A stretch of 64,000 nucleotides of DNA. It comes from Desulfovibrio desulfuricans (GTDB lineage Bacteria; Desulfobacterota; Desulfovibrionia; Desulfovibrionales; Desulfovibrionaceae). A model generated the notes under the pieces. That model was not told the origin of the DNA. It saw only the letters and a program-made list of their open reading frames with translations, and did not search any database. The position numbers and the translations under genes are program-made. Positions 1 through 8,499 of this stretch are shown here, piece by piece. The stretch spans positions 2,306,001-2,370,000 of the forward strand of contig NZ_CP036295.1 of NCBI RefSeq assembly GCF_004801255.1, in the 5' to 3' direction. The first letter of the stretch is position 1, and each line of letters begins with the position of its first letter.

Positions 1-348
1 GGGGATAAAACCCGCGTGATCGCGGTTAAACATGGCCGAAACCTGGTAATCGTTGGAGCCGTTTTTGGAGGCTGTGGTTTCGGCCTTGTTCTGGGCCTTG
101 GTGTTTTCCACCAGTTTGACCACCACAATATCTCCCACGCGGCGGGCGCGGCTGTCTTCAAACAGTGTATCTGACTCGCTGGCGGCAAAAAGCGAGCCGG
201 GGTTGTTGGCCGCATTTCCCTCCTGCCGGTATTCCTGCGGCGGGGTCACCGGCGGGTGCAGGGCTGGCCGCCGGGTCGGACTGCCGCCGCAGGCGACGCA
301 AAACAGATAGGTCAGCGCCAGTACGGGTATCAAGTAACGTGCCTGCAT
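1..348 (-). CDS. flgH: flagellar L-ring protein FlgH (partial, N-terminal 116 residues)
   Basis: FlgH forms the outer-membrane L ring of the flagellar basal body. The reverse strand encodes an N-terminus with a hydrophobic stretch ending in V-A-C-G at Cys20, a lipoprotein-type signal as expected for this family. The mature part contains a stretch reading SLFAASESDTLFEDSRARR followed by VGDIVVVKLVENTKA, which is characteristic of FlgH. An AGGAG ribosome site lies just before the ATG at 346-348. The gene runs off the left edge of the window, so its C-terminus is missing. It follows flgA on the same strand with a gap of about 24 bases, so it is probably the fourth gene of the flgFGAH unit. Confidence 0.9.
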   Translation of the reverse strand, partial: MQARYLIPVLALTYLFCVACGGSPTRRPALHPPVTPPQEYRQEGNAANNPGSLFAASESDTLFEDSRARRVGDIVVVKLVENTKAQNKAETTASKNGSNDYQVSAMFNRDHAGFIP

Positions 349-372
349 TTTCCTCTCCTTCACCTTTGAGCG

Positions 373-1650
373 CTAGTGGATTTCCACAGTGCTGCCATCT
401 TTTACAATGGCGTAGACCTGTTTTTTTGTTTGCAGATTTCGTACCGCTATGGTTGCGCCCGGCTCGCCGTCGCCCAGAGCCTGGGCCTGCGTGGCTATGC
501 GCAGATTACCCTTGCGATACACAAGGTTGACCACGTCGCCTCGCTTGACCATCAGCTGGCTCACAAGATCACTTTGCAAAATTGGCTCGCCCGTATTGAG
601 GGAGCGGTTAAGCTGCCAGGGGCCGCCGCGCCCGTCCCAGGGCAGGTCGCGCAGCTGGCTGGCGTTGACCTTCATAAAGGTTACCGACTCCGCAGCCAGG
701 GCCTCACCCTTGTTCATTGGACGTGAAGCCGCCGGGGCCGTTATCCATAGGGTGAGGTTGACCGTGCCCGAGATGCGCCGCAGCACGTTGCCGTCAACCT
801 CCTGCACGGCAAAGCGCAGGGGTACGCGCCCCGGCGAGAGCTTGCCCGGCTCAAGTTGCACCCGCTGCTGCGCGTGGGCCAGAAAAATATAATCCGGCAG
901 GCGAAAATCGCTCAGCTCCACCTCGCCCGGCATGGCCGCAAGCTGGGGCGTCAGGCTTTTGACAACATAGGAGCGCAGGTCTTCCTCGTGAAACACCAGG
1001 CCGCCGCGCTGGATTACCAGTGAGCTGGGCAGGATGCAGCGCCCGGCCACTTCCTTGCCTAGCGCCTGCCTCAGGGCATGGGCAAGCCGGGAGTTGTTGA
1101 TCTGCAAAGGCTTGCCTTCTTCGGGCGGCGCTGGCCAAAGCTGCTGCGTGCGCAGCTGCCCCCAGATATCTGGGGCTATCTGCCCCAGCGGAACGGCAAT
1201 ATCCCCCAACAGCACCATCTCTGAATTGGTGACTGCGGCCGACAATATTTTGAGCCGCCAATCGCCGGGGCCAAGCATGTTGAGCTGGCCATCCTGCGCC
1301 ATGGGGGCCTCGCCCGCCGCAAGCTGGTTGCGCGCTTTGGCGGCGCGCTGATCCTGAGCGTCGTCGGGCAGCGGCATTTGCCCCGCCTGGGCCTGCTGCG
1401 GCGTGCGCAGCTGGGTCACAATCTGGTTGGGCGAGCGCCGGTGGTTGCGATCGTTATCCTGCCATGTGGCGCCGGAAACACCGCTCTGCGGAGCCGCATA
1501 CGCCGTAGGCGCAGGCGGCAGCAAGATCGCACCCCAAAGCATGGCGCAGGCAAGCCCGCAGGCCGCACCGCGCGGAGCCTTGCGTGTCGGCGCCCCCGCA
1601 TGCAGCCCAAGGCTGCCCAATATTGCCCTTATGCCCCGCAAAAACCGCAT
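373..1650 (-). CDS. flgA: flagellar basal-body P-ring formation chaperone FlgA
   Basis: FlgA is the periplasmic chaperone for P-ring assembly. The 425-residue product has a basic N-terminus followed by a hydrophobic segment at about residues 27-52, consistent with an export signal. The C-terminal 110 residues carry the SAF/ChapFlgA core, including VKRGDVVNLVYRKGNLRI and IAVRNLQTKKQV, which is the most conserved part of FlgA. It is about twice as long as the E. coli protein because of an extended N-terminal half, as I recall for Desulfovibrio relatives. It starts 10 bases after flgG ends and is followed by flgH, the usual order. Confidence 0.9.
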   Translation of the reverse strand: MRFLRGIRAILGSLGLHAGAPTRKAPRGAACGLACAMLWGAILLPPAPTAYAAPQSGVSGATWQDNDRNHRRSPNQIVTQLRTPQQAQAGQMPLPDDAQDQRAAKARNQLAAGEAPMAQDGQLNMLGPGDWRLKILSAAVTNSEMVLLGDIAVPLGQIAPDIWGQLRTQQLWPAPPEEGKPLQINNSRLAHALRQALGKEVAGRCILPSSLVIQRGGLVFHEEDLRSYVVKSLTPQLAAMPGEVELSDFRLPDYIFLAHAQQRVQLEPGKLSPGRVPLRFAVQEVDGNVLRRISGTVNLTLWITAPAASRPMNKGEALAAESVTFMKVNASQLRDLPWDGRGGPWQLNRSLNTGEPILQSDLVSQLMVKRGDVVNLVYRKGNLRIATQAQALGDGEPGATIAVRNLQTKKQVYAIVKDGSTVEIH

Positions 1651-1659
1651 AACGCACCC

Positions 1660-2445
1660 CTAACTGCGCTTGAGCTGTACAGCTATGCCCAGCATGGAAT
1701 CTGACGTCTGAATGGACTTGGAGTTTACTTCGTAAGCGCGCTGGCCCACGATCATGTTCACCATTTCGTCCACGACCTCGACGTTGGACATTTCCAGAAA
1801 GCCCTGAGCCAACGTGCCCACATTGTCTGTGCCGGGCACGCCTTCGGTGGAGTCGCCTGATGCCTGTGTGGGCGTGTAGAGGTTACGCCCGCGAGCGTCG
1901 AGACCAGCCGGGTTGATAAAGGTGTAGAGCGGAATTTCCGCCCCGGCCAGTTCCTGCCCCTGCGAGTCAAGAGCCGCGATGTGGCCCGAAGACGAGACGG
2001 AAATGGTCTTGGTCTGCGCGGGCACGGCAAACTGCGGCTGCAGGATGTAGCCGTTGGCCGTGACCACCGTGCCGTCCTGATTGAGCTTGAACGAACCGGC
2101 GCGCGTGTACATGAGCTCGCCGTTTACATCCACCTGAAAAAAGCCGTCGCCTTCAATGGCCACGTCCAGCGTGTTGCCGGTGTTCTGAAAGTCGCCCTGC
2201 GTAAAAAACTTGTGCACGGCAGTGGGGCGAGTGCCCATGCCCACCTGTATGCCCACGGGCAGACGGTTGTCGCCCTCGGTGACGGCGCCAGCCATGCGCA
2301 TGGTCTGGTACATCAGGTCTTCAAATTCGGCCCGGCTCTTTTTAAAACCCGTGGTGTTGACGTTGGCCAGGTTGTTGGAAATAACGTCGATATTGAGCTG
2401 TTGGGCCACCATGCCGGTGGCGCCTGTCCAAAGCGATCGCATCAT
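1660..2445 (-). CDS. flgG: flagellar distal rod protein FlgG
   Basis: FlgG builds the distal rod of the flagellum. The 261-residue length equals that of typical FlgG. The N-terminus (MMRSLWTGATGM, then the ISNNLANVNTTGFKKSR rod signature) and the C-terminus (SNVEVVDEMVNMIVGQRAYEVNSK) are the paired coiled-coil rod/hook motifs of the family. An AAGGAG site precedes the ATG. It lies between flgF and flgA on the minus strand. Confidence 0.95.
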   Translation of the reverse strand: MMRSLWTGATGMVAQQLNIDVISNNLANVNTTGFKKSRAEFEDLMYQTMRMAGAVTEGDNRLPVGIQVGMGTRPTAVHKFFTQGDFQNTGNTLDVAIEGDGFFQVDVNGELMYTRAGSFKLNQDGTVVTANGYILQPQFAVPAQTKTISVSSSGHIAALDSQGQELAGAEIPLYTFINPAGLDARGRNLYTPTQASGDSTEGVPGTDNVGTLAQGFLEMSNVEVVDEMVNMIVGQRAYEVNSKSIQTSDSMLGIAVQLKRS

Positions 2446-2506
2446 GGGAATTTCTCCTTGTACTAAACCGACGAGGCTGCCGGTTGCCTGTAAAAACAGT
2501 CAGCTG

Positions 2507-3301
2507 CTAGCCCTGACGGCGGCCAACTTTTTCGTTGGCGGCGCGGTCCAGCGTATCGGATGTCTGCATTACCTTTTGGTAGGCTTCAAACTGCCGCTGG
2601 ACTTCAATCATGTTGACCATTTCGGACACAACTTCCACGTTGGCGGATTCGGTGAATCCCTGCTCTACACGGGCGCCTGCGTCGTAGGCATTGCCCTCGA
2701 CAACCTGAACTCCGTCGCGCGGGCGAAAGAGGTTTCCGCCCATTTTTTCCAGATTCTGCGGGTTGTTAACGCTTACCAAGGTCAACTGATCAATGACGTT
2801 GCCGTCGGCAAGCACCTGACCGTCGCCGCTGATCTGCACATGCCGCGTGCCGGGTGGAATGCCGATAACGCCCCCCGCCCCTTGCACGGTGTAGCCCTGC
2901 GGCGTCATGAGGATGCCGTCGCCGCTGAGCACAAAGGCTCCGTTGCGCGTCAGGTACTGGCCCGTGGGCGTAGTGACCCGGAAAAAGGCGTTATCGCCGT
3001 TGATGGCAACGTCCAGATCATTACCGGTATATTGCATGGCCCCCTGCGAAAAATCCGTATTTGATACGGCTATACGCACCCTGGCAGCATTCATGGGTTC
3101 GGGAAACAGCGGCGTCGATTTGAGGTTCAAAATCGGCTCCCGAATCTCATCAAAGGCAAAGGTTGGCATAGTGTCCTTGAACGACAGGGTCTCCCGCTTG
3201 TAGCCGCGCGTGTTCACATTCGCCAAATTATTGGCGATGAAATTCATACGGTGTTCTGTGGTCAACGCGGCAAAAAGCCCGCTAAACATGCCTGCTTGCA
3301 T
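2507..3301 (-). CDS. flgF: flagellar proximal rod protein FlgF
   Basis: FlgF is a proximal rod subunit. The N-terminal NFIANNLANVNTRGYKRET and C-terminal SANVEVVSEMVNMIEVQRQFEAYQK are the conserved flagellar rod motifs, and the overall similarity to the adjacent FlgG supports a FlgF/FlgG pair. The open frame extends upstream to 3514, but I chose the ATG at 3299-3301 (protein beginning MQAGMFSG, 264 residues) because AAGGAG lies at a proper distance and the upstream extension has no rod-like sequence. It is the first gene of the minus-strand unit and has a sigma-54-like element about 80 bases upstream. Confidence 0.92.
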   Translation of the reverse strand: MQAGMFSGLFAALTTEHRMNFIANNLANVNTRGYKRETLSFKDTMPTFAFDEIREPILNLKSTPLFPEPMNAARVRIAVSNTDFSQGAMQYTGNDLDVAINGDNAFFRVTTPTGQYLTRNGAFVLSGDGILMTPQGYTVQGAGGVIGIPPGTRHVQISGDGQVLADGNVIDQLTLVSVNNPQNLEKMGGNLFRPRDGVQVVEGNAYDAGARVEQGFTESANVEVVSEMVNMIEVQRQFEAYQKVMQTSDTLDRAANEKVGRRQG

Positions 3302-3383
3302 AAGCAGCTCCTTGTGTTGGCAGCAGCGCCGAAAAGTTGCGCCGCCGTCTACCCCGAGCCTGACGACTCTTGCCAGAGCTTTT

Positions 3384-3399
3384 TGCAATATGCGGGCCA
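3384..3399 (-). promoter_or_regulatory. putative sigma-54 (-24/-12) promoter of the flgF operon
   Basis: On the minus strand the sequence reads TGGCCCGCATATTGCA. It differs at one specified base from the sigma-54 consensus TGGCACG-N4-TTGCW and has GG and GC separated by exactly 10 bases. It lies about 80 bases upstream of the flgF start. Sigma-54 control of rod and hook genes is common in polar-flagellated proteobacteria. The call rests on motif match and position only. Confidence 0.6.
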
Positions 3400-3519
3400 A
3401 TGACTTTGCCAGGAACAACCTGCTGCCGGAACAGTCTTGCCGCAGGGCTTGCGGCAGGCGGCAAAACCGCAACCAGTTGCGCCGCATTGCCGACAGCAAC
3501 CAGCAGGGGGACAACTCCG

Positions 3520-3600
3520 CAAGCGAGGGGCCTGCAGCTGCTTACGTCAATCTTGCTGATTATGGCGATACGACAGCCCCACAAGCGAGGGGCCTGCAGC
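3520..3600. repeat. pair of 19-bp direct repeats
   Basis: The sequence CAAGCGAGGGGCCTGCAGC occurs at 3520-3538 and again at 3582-3600, in the non-coding stretch between the flgF promoter and the tRNA-Leu gene. No function is evident. Confidence 0.7.
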
Positions 3601-3712
3601 ACACCGAGGGCAAGACAATACGAAAAAATCGGCCCTGACAGCCGATTTGAACTGAAGCACCCTTCTATCTGCCCCGATGCCATGATTTTTTTGCCGAAAT
3701 CAAAAAAAAGGC

Positions 3713-3741
3713 TTGCCAGCCTCCCCACGTTAGCGTAAACA
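3713..3741 (+). promoter_or_regulatory. sigma-70-like promoter of tRNA-Leu
   Basis: A -35 box TTGCCA (3713-3718) and a -10 box TAAACA (3736-3741) are separated by 17 bases and lie 9 bases upstream of the mature tRNA start. Confidence 0.55.
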
Positions 3742-3750
3742 CATTTTCGC

Positions 3751-3837
3751 GCCGAAGTGGTGGAATTGGTAGACACGCTAGGTTCAGGGTCTAGTTCTCG
3801 CAAGGGAGTGGGAGTTCGAGTCTCCCCTTCGGCACCA
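3751..3837 (+). tRNA. tRNA-Leu (anticodon CAG)
   Basis: A complete class II tRNA can be folded by eye. It has a 7-bp acceptor stem (GCCGAAG with CTTCGGC), a D arm, an anticodon stem CTAGG/TCTAG with loop TTCAGGG (anticodon CAG at 3785-3787), a long variable arm, the T arm GGGAG-TTCGAGT-CTCCC, and an encoded CCA at 3835-3837. A strong terminator follows immediately. Its 3' end is a classic attachment site for tyrosine integrases, and an integrase pseudogene lies 1.6 kb downstream. Confidence 0.97.
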
Positions 3838-3843
3838 TCTTTT

Positions 3844-3885
3844 AAGAGTCGTTACAAGCAACAGCCTGTAACGACTCTTTTTTTT
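3844..3885 (+). terminator. rho-independent terminator after tRNA-Leu
   Basis: A perfect 13-bp stem (AAGAGTCGTTACA, 3844-3856, with its complement at 3867-3879) closes a 10-base loop and is followed by a run of T. Confidence 0.93.
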
Positions 3886-3910
3886 GGCTTGTGCCCAGCA
3901 TAGGCACCAG

Positions 3911-3938
3911 ACCAAAACCCGCCCTTGGGAGCTTATGG
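3911..3938. repeat. 28-bp direct repeat, left flank of the insertion sequence
   Basis: The 28 bases before the left inverted repeat are repeated exactly at 5314-5341, directly after the right inverted repeat. The next two bases also match. The copies begin ACCAAAACCCG and end GCTTATGG. This is far longer than the 8-bp target duplication usual for ISL3 elements. Confidence 0.85.
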
Positions 3939-4017
3939 GGCTCTACACCAAAGACGGAGGCAAGCCCCTTCAGCGGGCAGTTTTTCCGACAGGTTTCTGA
4001 ACGATTCCCCAGCCATT

Positions 4018-5271
4018 TCAGCAGCACAAAACGCGCACACGCAGGCGGTAGTTTTCGAAGTTGCGAAAGCCATACGCACGCCGCTGGATCAACTTCATTT
4101 TTCGGTGAAAGCCTTCTGTGATGCCATTATTCCGGGTAAAACGGAACATTCGGGCTACTTCTTCCCGCCAATTATGCAACGTCTTGCCCAAGGTACGCAA
4201 CGGCGCGAAGCTAGTTTTTCGAAGTTGCTCAATTTTATCTAATAATTCAGCTACATACCTGCGGCACGAATCGACACTTTGCGCCCGCACACGCAATAAA
4301 TCAGCTGTGTCATGCAAAAATTCGTACAGCGATTCAATGTCCGGTCTGCAAGCAAAGTATGTTCGTAACCGCTCTTTCTGTAAGTCTGTTAACCGATCAC
4401 GGCGAGTCAGCAAAAGACGCATCATACCGCCTCGCCCATAAGCAAGTTGTTTTTCATCAATTGCCTTGCACAGCTCTGAAAAGTGTTGATTCACCAGCCT
4501 GATAACATGAAATCTGTCCGCAACAATGCGCGCATTGGGAAACCACTCCCGCACAAGTCGCCGATACGCAGAGTTCATATCAATACAGACCATTTTGACT
4601 TTATGGCGGCCTTGCAGTGATTGCAAAAAATCGCGCATATCGGCGGCACTGCGCCCTTTTACCACGTCAAATACCCTGCGGCGGGCCAAGTCGCAAAAGG
4701 TGGTCGCAAAGCCCTGTCTGCGCGTAAATCTATGCTCATCAATGCCCAGAATGCGCGGGCATGTGCGGTTTGCCCAGTGGCTGCTCTTGTGCTGCATCAT
4801 CTGGTGGTAGTAGCGCTCCACGCTGGCTACTCCTATGCGGTGCTCGTCGGCGATATCCTTGCAGGAAATCCCTTTATTGTAGGCTTGAAATATGTTGCGT
4901 TTGAGCAGTTCTGTTGTTCTGCTCCACACTTTTATGCCTGCAAGTCTGGTATTAAAATATCTACTGCATTCTTCGCATCGGTATTTGTGGCAGCGAACCA
5001 ACAGGCGTGACGCCCTTCCATGAATAAAACTATTACGGATCGTCCGCCAGAATGAGTCCTTGATGCGTAGTTTTTCGCCTGCGCAGTGCGGGCACGTATT
5101 CTTGCCCGTCCACCTGGCCTCAAAAACCGGGGGCGTACGACTCACCACTTTTTCGATTGCAAAATCCCGCAAGCCAATTAAAAATTGTTCCACAGGGCCT
5201 TCTCTTCTTTTCTTTGGTCGGAAAATAAAGGTTGCCCTGGTGGGCATACCGGCTTTGCTTGGTATGCCCAT
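4018..5271 (-). CDS. ISL3-family transposase
   Basis: This DDE transposase moves the surrounding insertion sequence. The 417-residue product has an N-terminal zinc-finger-like pattern (CPHCAGEK with CHKYRCEECSRYFNTR), a helix-turn-helix region (GISCKDIADEHRIGVASVERYYHQ), and the ISL3 catalytic core. The core includes LGIDEHRF, VCIDMNSAYRRLVREWFPNA, IVADRFHVIRLVN and the C-terminal NGITEGFHRKMKLIQRRAYGFRNFENYRLR. Length and motif order are those of intact ISL3 transposases, so it may be functional. The first two possible start codons (5271 and 5247) both lie in the arms of a hairpin, so the exact start is uncertain. Confidence 0.93.
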   Translation of the reverse strand: MGIPSKAGMPTRATFIFRPKKRREGPVEQFLIGLRDFAIEKVVSRTPPVFEARWTGKNTCPHCAGEKLRIKDSFWRTIRNSFIHGRASRLLVRCHKYRCEECSRYFNTRLAGIKVWSRTTELLKRNIFQAYNKGISCKDIADEHRIGVASVERYYHQMMQHKSSHWANRTCPRILGIDEHRFTRRQGFATTFCDLARRRVFDVVKGRSAADMRDFLQSLQGRHKVKMVCIDMNSAYRRLVREWFPNARIVADRFHVIRLVNQHFSELCKAIDEKQLAYGRGGMMRLLLTRRDRLTDLQKERLRTYFACRPDIESLYEFLHDTADLLRVRAQSVDSCRRYVAELLDKIEQLRKTSFAPLRTLGKTLHNWREEVARMFRFTRNNGITEGFHRKMKLIQRRAYGFRNFENYRLRVRVLCC

Positions 5272-5276
5272 TTTTT
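5241..5276 (+). terminator. hairpin with T-tract over the transposase start
   Basis: A 10-bp perfect inverted repeat TGGGCATACC (5241-5250) / GGTATGCCCA (5261-5270) is followed by six T. On the plus strand it has the form of a rho-independent terminator at the right end of the IS. On the minus strand it covers the candidate start codons of the transposase. Confidence 0.6.
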
Positions 5277-5313
5277 CTTGGAGACGCTATGCCCCCGTCT
5301 TTGAGGTAGAGCC

Positions 5314-5341
5314 ACCAAAACCCGCCCTTGGGAGCTTATGG
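5314..5341. repeat. 28-bp direct repeat, right flank of the insertion sequence
   Basis: This is the second copy of the 28-base sequence at 3911-3938. It begins at the first base after the right inverted repeat and continues into the integrase upstream region. Confidence 0.85.
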
Positions 5342-5361
5342 GGTCAAAGCGCGGGGTCAAA
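5341..5361. repeat. tandem GGGTCAAA motif upstream of the integrase
   Basis: GGGTCAAAGC-GC-GGGGTCAAA lies about 55 bases before the integrase start. A 19-of-21 match occurs at 26925-26945 (GGGTCAAAGC-AT-GGGGTCAAA), 21.6 kb away and near an att-like sequence. Repeated short motifs near the integrase and near the far end of an element resemble integrase arm-binding sites, but this role is inferred. Confidence 0.5.
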
Positions 5362-5414
5362 GGCACGACAAAATTGGGAGCAAGCCCGTTTTGCCGTTGC
5401 CAGGAGAAAACCCC

Positions 5415-7148
5415 ATGCCCCATCCTCTTCCTGTCCTTTCCAGCCTTTTGCCTGCCGTCGCCAGCAACCAGGGTGATGACAAAAAGTCAGCACCTGCGTA
5501 TCTTTATTGCAAAAGAAAAATCTACTATTTTCGATATGCCTTTCCCGCCAACCTGCGAAAATCACTTGGGCGGGCCGAGCTGCGCGTGAGCCTGCAAACG
5601 TCCTACCTGAGGATTGCGCGATTTCGCGCCCGCATGCTGTCCGCAGAAATTGGCAATATGATTCTTGAGGGGTTTATGCTGGACTACAAGGAAATACGCC
5701 GCTGCATGAATATCCTTGCTCCAGCGTTTGCTGGAGTAGGACCACGCAGACATTTCAGAACGTAAAAACATCTCTGTGGGAAAGCTCGACATCACGTACG
5801 ACCAGCTCAGGACGTCTCAAATAGAACTACTCCTGCACTGTAACTCACCACAACTGCTTGAGCAGATTGCGCCAGAATGCATTGTTGACTTGCTTCGTTC
5901 CGGTGCTTTCACACGAAATGAGCTTGCAGGGGAAAACTATCTGCAAATAGTGAAAGCATACAAAGAGATGCAGATCACCCGGCATCGCATCGACATTGCC
6001 CGTACCAAAGGCGATTTCTTGATGGAAGAAGAAGTCATGGGGCGCGATTTTGGCAAGTTGCCTTGCGACACCTCATGCACAGCACAGGAGCCACCTGCTT
6101 TGCTGGAGGTGCCTACGCACGTTCACCAGCAGCAGACGGGAGGAATTCTTTATTCTGAAGCCATGGAACGGTACATCGGCCAAAAACTTCAGGACGGTGA
6201 ATGGCGTGAGCACAGCGTGAGGGACCACCGGGGACGCCTGGAAGAATTTCTGACCATTATTGGCGACAAGCACATCAAAGAAATTACCCGTTTGGATATG
6301 CGGAATTTTCGCGAAACGTTGAGAAAGCTCCCACCTAACCGCTCACGAATTAAGGCATTCAGGGATAAAAGCATACAGGAGCTGCTCGACCTGAAAGTTC
6401 AAGATACGTTGAGCGTCACAACCGTCAACATTCTTGTGGAAGCTGTTGGAAGCATGCTTGCGTGGTATGTGCGCGAGGGGCTATTGGACGCCAACCCGGC
6501 AACCCATCTTCAGATCAAGGACAGCCGACAGGCTATTGTGCGTCAGGCGTTCTCCGCCGACGAGCTCACAAAAATCTTTGCGCATCCCAAATTCGCGAGA
6601 AAGGAATTCAAATCCCCTCTTATTACTGGATCCCTCTGATTGCCCTTTTCACTGGCATGCGCCTCGAGGAGATTGCACAGCTTCACTGTGCCAACATCTA
6701 TGAATGCCACGCAAAAGGAATCTGGGTTATCGACATCAACAGCAACGGGCTTGATGAACTTGGCAGGCCCAAGCTGCTGAAGAACAAAAATGCACGAAGA
6801 ATTGTCCCCATCCACCCTGATTTGATAAAAATTGGCCTACTTGAATATCACACTGACATTGTGAAGAAAAAGCATATCAGACTGTTCCCCGACCTGAAGA
6901 AATCCGAAGGCGCAGTTAAATTTGGCAAACAGCCAGGCAAGCAATTCAAGGCAATTGTGAGCGCAACACTGGGCGAGGCCTCTGGTAAAACATTCCACTC
7001 GCTCCGGCATACCTTTGCTGACTTTTTCAAGCAACGCGGTTTGCAAAACGACTATTTTCGACAAGTCTTTGGGCATGAGTTGCCAATGCTCGCTGCCAAG
7101 CAATATGGGGGGGGAAATTTCCTCCAGAACTTTTATTTGAAGAAGTAA
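5415..7148 (+). pseudogene. tyrosine site-specific recombinase / phage-type integrase, disrupted by two frameshifts
   Basis: Three consecutive reading-frame segments together encode one integrase of about 575 residues. The first (5415 to about 5740) has the N-terminal arm domain (YLYCKRKIYYFRYAFPANLRKSLG). The second (about 5745-6605) has the core-binding domain. The third (about 6605-7148) has the catalytic domain with TGMRLEEIAQLH (Arg), HSLRHTF (His-x-x-Arg), FGHE (His) and KQYGGG (Tyr nucleophile). Frame changes fall near 5740 and 6605. All catalytic residues survive, so the breaks are probably recent or could be assembly errors. AGGAG precedes the ATG at 5415. The position next to tRNA-Leu fits an element integrated at the tRNA 3' end. 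Confidence 0.85.
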
Positions 7149-7502
7149 TTCTAAAAATTGATTATAATATCAATAAAATAATCACCACTCCACAGTGGTC
7201 AATTTAAAAATCATACATAACACATCACATCCAATTCAATGACCATATAAATGTCAAATAATAACCATTAAAATTACAATAACGAAAAAATTACAATAGA
7301 AAAAAGATGATTTAATGAACAAATTTAATAAAATTAAAACATTATGAGCACAATGTCACAGTTGTATATACAAATGATCATTGTTGGAATGTGAAAAATA
7401 TTCCTCAAAATTCATCTGTACAAGTTTAGACTTACGTGCAGGTTGATTAAAAAACTGTGCGCTCGAAGGTACTTCCGACAGTCAAGACTATGAAAGCGAA
7501 GG
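7149..7502. other. AT-rich non-coding stretch
   Basis: These 354 bases between the integrase pseudogene and the LysR gene are strongly AT-rich. They contain no open frame with a ribosome site, and I see no clear hairpin terminator. The base composition fits transferred DNA. Confidence 0.6.
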
Positions 7503-8405
7503 TCAAAAAGTCCCCGCGATCTTTGTCGCAGTGCAAGCCTGAAGCATAAGTCCACGCAAAAACTGATGCCCCGGATCTGTGCTGAAGCGCGGATGCCAAG
7601 CCTGGGATATCTGTACGGCAGGTGTTGTAACCGGCAATCGCAGCACGGTCATTCCCTGACGCAGATTCTGCGTAAGCCGCTCCGGCACGGATGCCACAAG
7701 GTCTGTCCCGCGTGCCACGGCAATTGTTTCCGCAAGCGAAGCGGCCACGGCGCAAACCCGTCGTGTCAGTCCCTTCTTGTCCAGTTCCACATCCACAGGG
7801 CCCCGTGCGATTCCCCGCCGCGAAAAAACAACATGGCTGCATGCCGCATACGCTTCTGCCGTCACCACACCTAACTGTGCCAGGGGATGCCCCTGGTGGA
7901 CAACAATCACATACGAATCATGCAACAGTCGCTGACGCACAATCTCCGGCCCAAGGTCGGGAATGACGCCAATATCGAGATCAATCAAGCCCTCCCGCAG
8001 CGATGCCACATCCTGCTGCCCCTGTGCCGTAAAACGTACGTCAACAAGGGGCGCGGCCTCATGCAGCATCTGCAAAAAGATCGGCCCCAAAAAACTGCCT
8101 ACGCCATCATCAGCCCGGATGGTAACTGTCTTTCGCAATGAGCGGGTGTCAAAACTTTCCGCCCGTTCGAGCAGTGCCTGCGCCTGAAGAATCAGGTCGT
8201 GCACGCCGCTTCGCAATGACTCGGCCTTGGCGGTGGGCACAAGCCCGCGCCCGGCCCTCACAAAAACAGGGTCAGCCACCAGGGTGCGGATGCGGTTCAG
8301 CGTCCTGCTCATGGCAGGAATGCTCACCCCCATTCGTTCGGCAGCAGCAGTAACGCTGCCAGTGGAAAGCAGGGCGTCCAGCGCGATCAGCAGGTTCAAA
8401 TCCAT
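7503..8405 (-). CDS. LysR-family transcriptional regulator
   Basis: The 300-residue product has the LysR winged helix-turn-helix at residues 1-60 (LLIALDALLSTGSVTAAAERMGVSIPAMSRTLNRIR) and a substrate-binding effector domain after about residue 90. It is transcribed away from the YczE-like gene at 8500, with about 95 bases between the two starts, the classical LysR arrangement. A 9-bp inverted repeat spans this gap and begins inside the regulator's own start codon, suggesting autoregulation and control of the divergent three-gene operon. The effector is unknown. Confidence 0.92.
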   Translation of the reverse strand: MDLNLLIALDALLSTGSVTAAAERMGVSIPAMSRTLNRIRTLVADPVFVRAGRGLVPTAKAESLRSGVHDLILQAQALLERAESFDTRSLRKTVTIRADDGVGSFLGPIFLQMLHEAAPLVDVRFTAQGQQDVASLREGLIDLDIGVIPDLGPEIVRQRLLHDSYVIVVHQGHPLAQLGVVTAEAYAACSHVVFSRRGIARGPVDVELDKKGLTRRVCAVAASLAETIAVARGTDLVASVPERLTQNLRQGMTVLRLPVTTPAVQISQAWHPRFSTDPGHQFLRGLMLQACTATKIAGTF

Positions 8406-8457
8406 AGTTGCACCAAGGTTAAATATATCTGTTCATAAAGAGCATATATGCAACTAT
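8404..8457. promoter_or_regulatory. divergent operator with 9-bp inverted repeat
   Basis: ATAGTTGCA (8404-8412) and its exact complement TGCAACTAT (8449-8457) flank 36 bases that contain an inner ATATAT pair. The site fills the gap between the divergent LysR and YczE-like genes, so it is a candidate LysR binding region. Confidence 0.5.
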
Positions 8458-8499
8458 TGGTTTCGTCTAGTGTCCCTCCATCACTTCATGGAGGCCACA

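Larger units (their letters stand above)
3939..5313 (-). mobile_element. ISL3-family insertion sequence (1375 bp)
   Basis: One transposase gene is bounded by 19-bp imperfect inverted repeats. The left end GGCTCTACACCAAAGACGG (3939-3957) and the right end (5295-5313, reverse complement GGCTCTACCTCAAAGACGG) match at 17 of 19 positions. The GGCTCT start is typical of ISL3 elements. Both ends abut the same 28-bp sequence outside the element. The element sits between tRNA-Leu and the broken integrase gene. Confidence 0.9.

Noticed and set aside
7149..7440. Origin-like AT-rich region after the integrase
   Set aside because: No DnaA boxes or iterons could be recognised, and AT richness alone is not enough.
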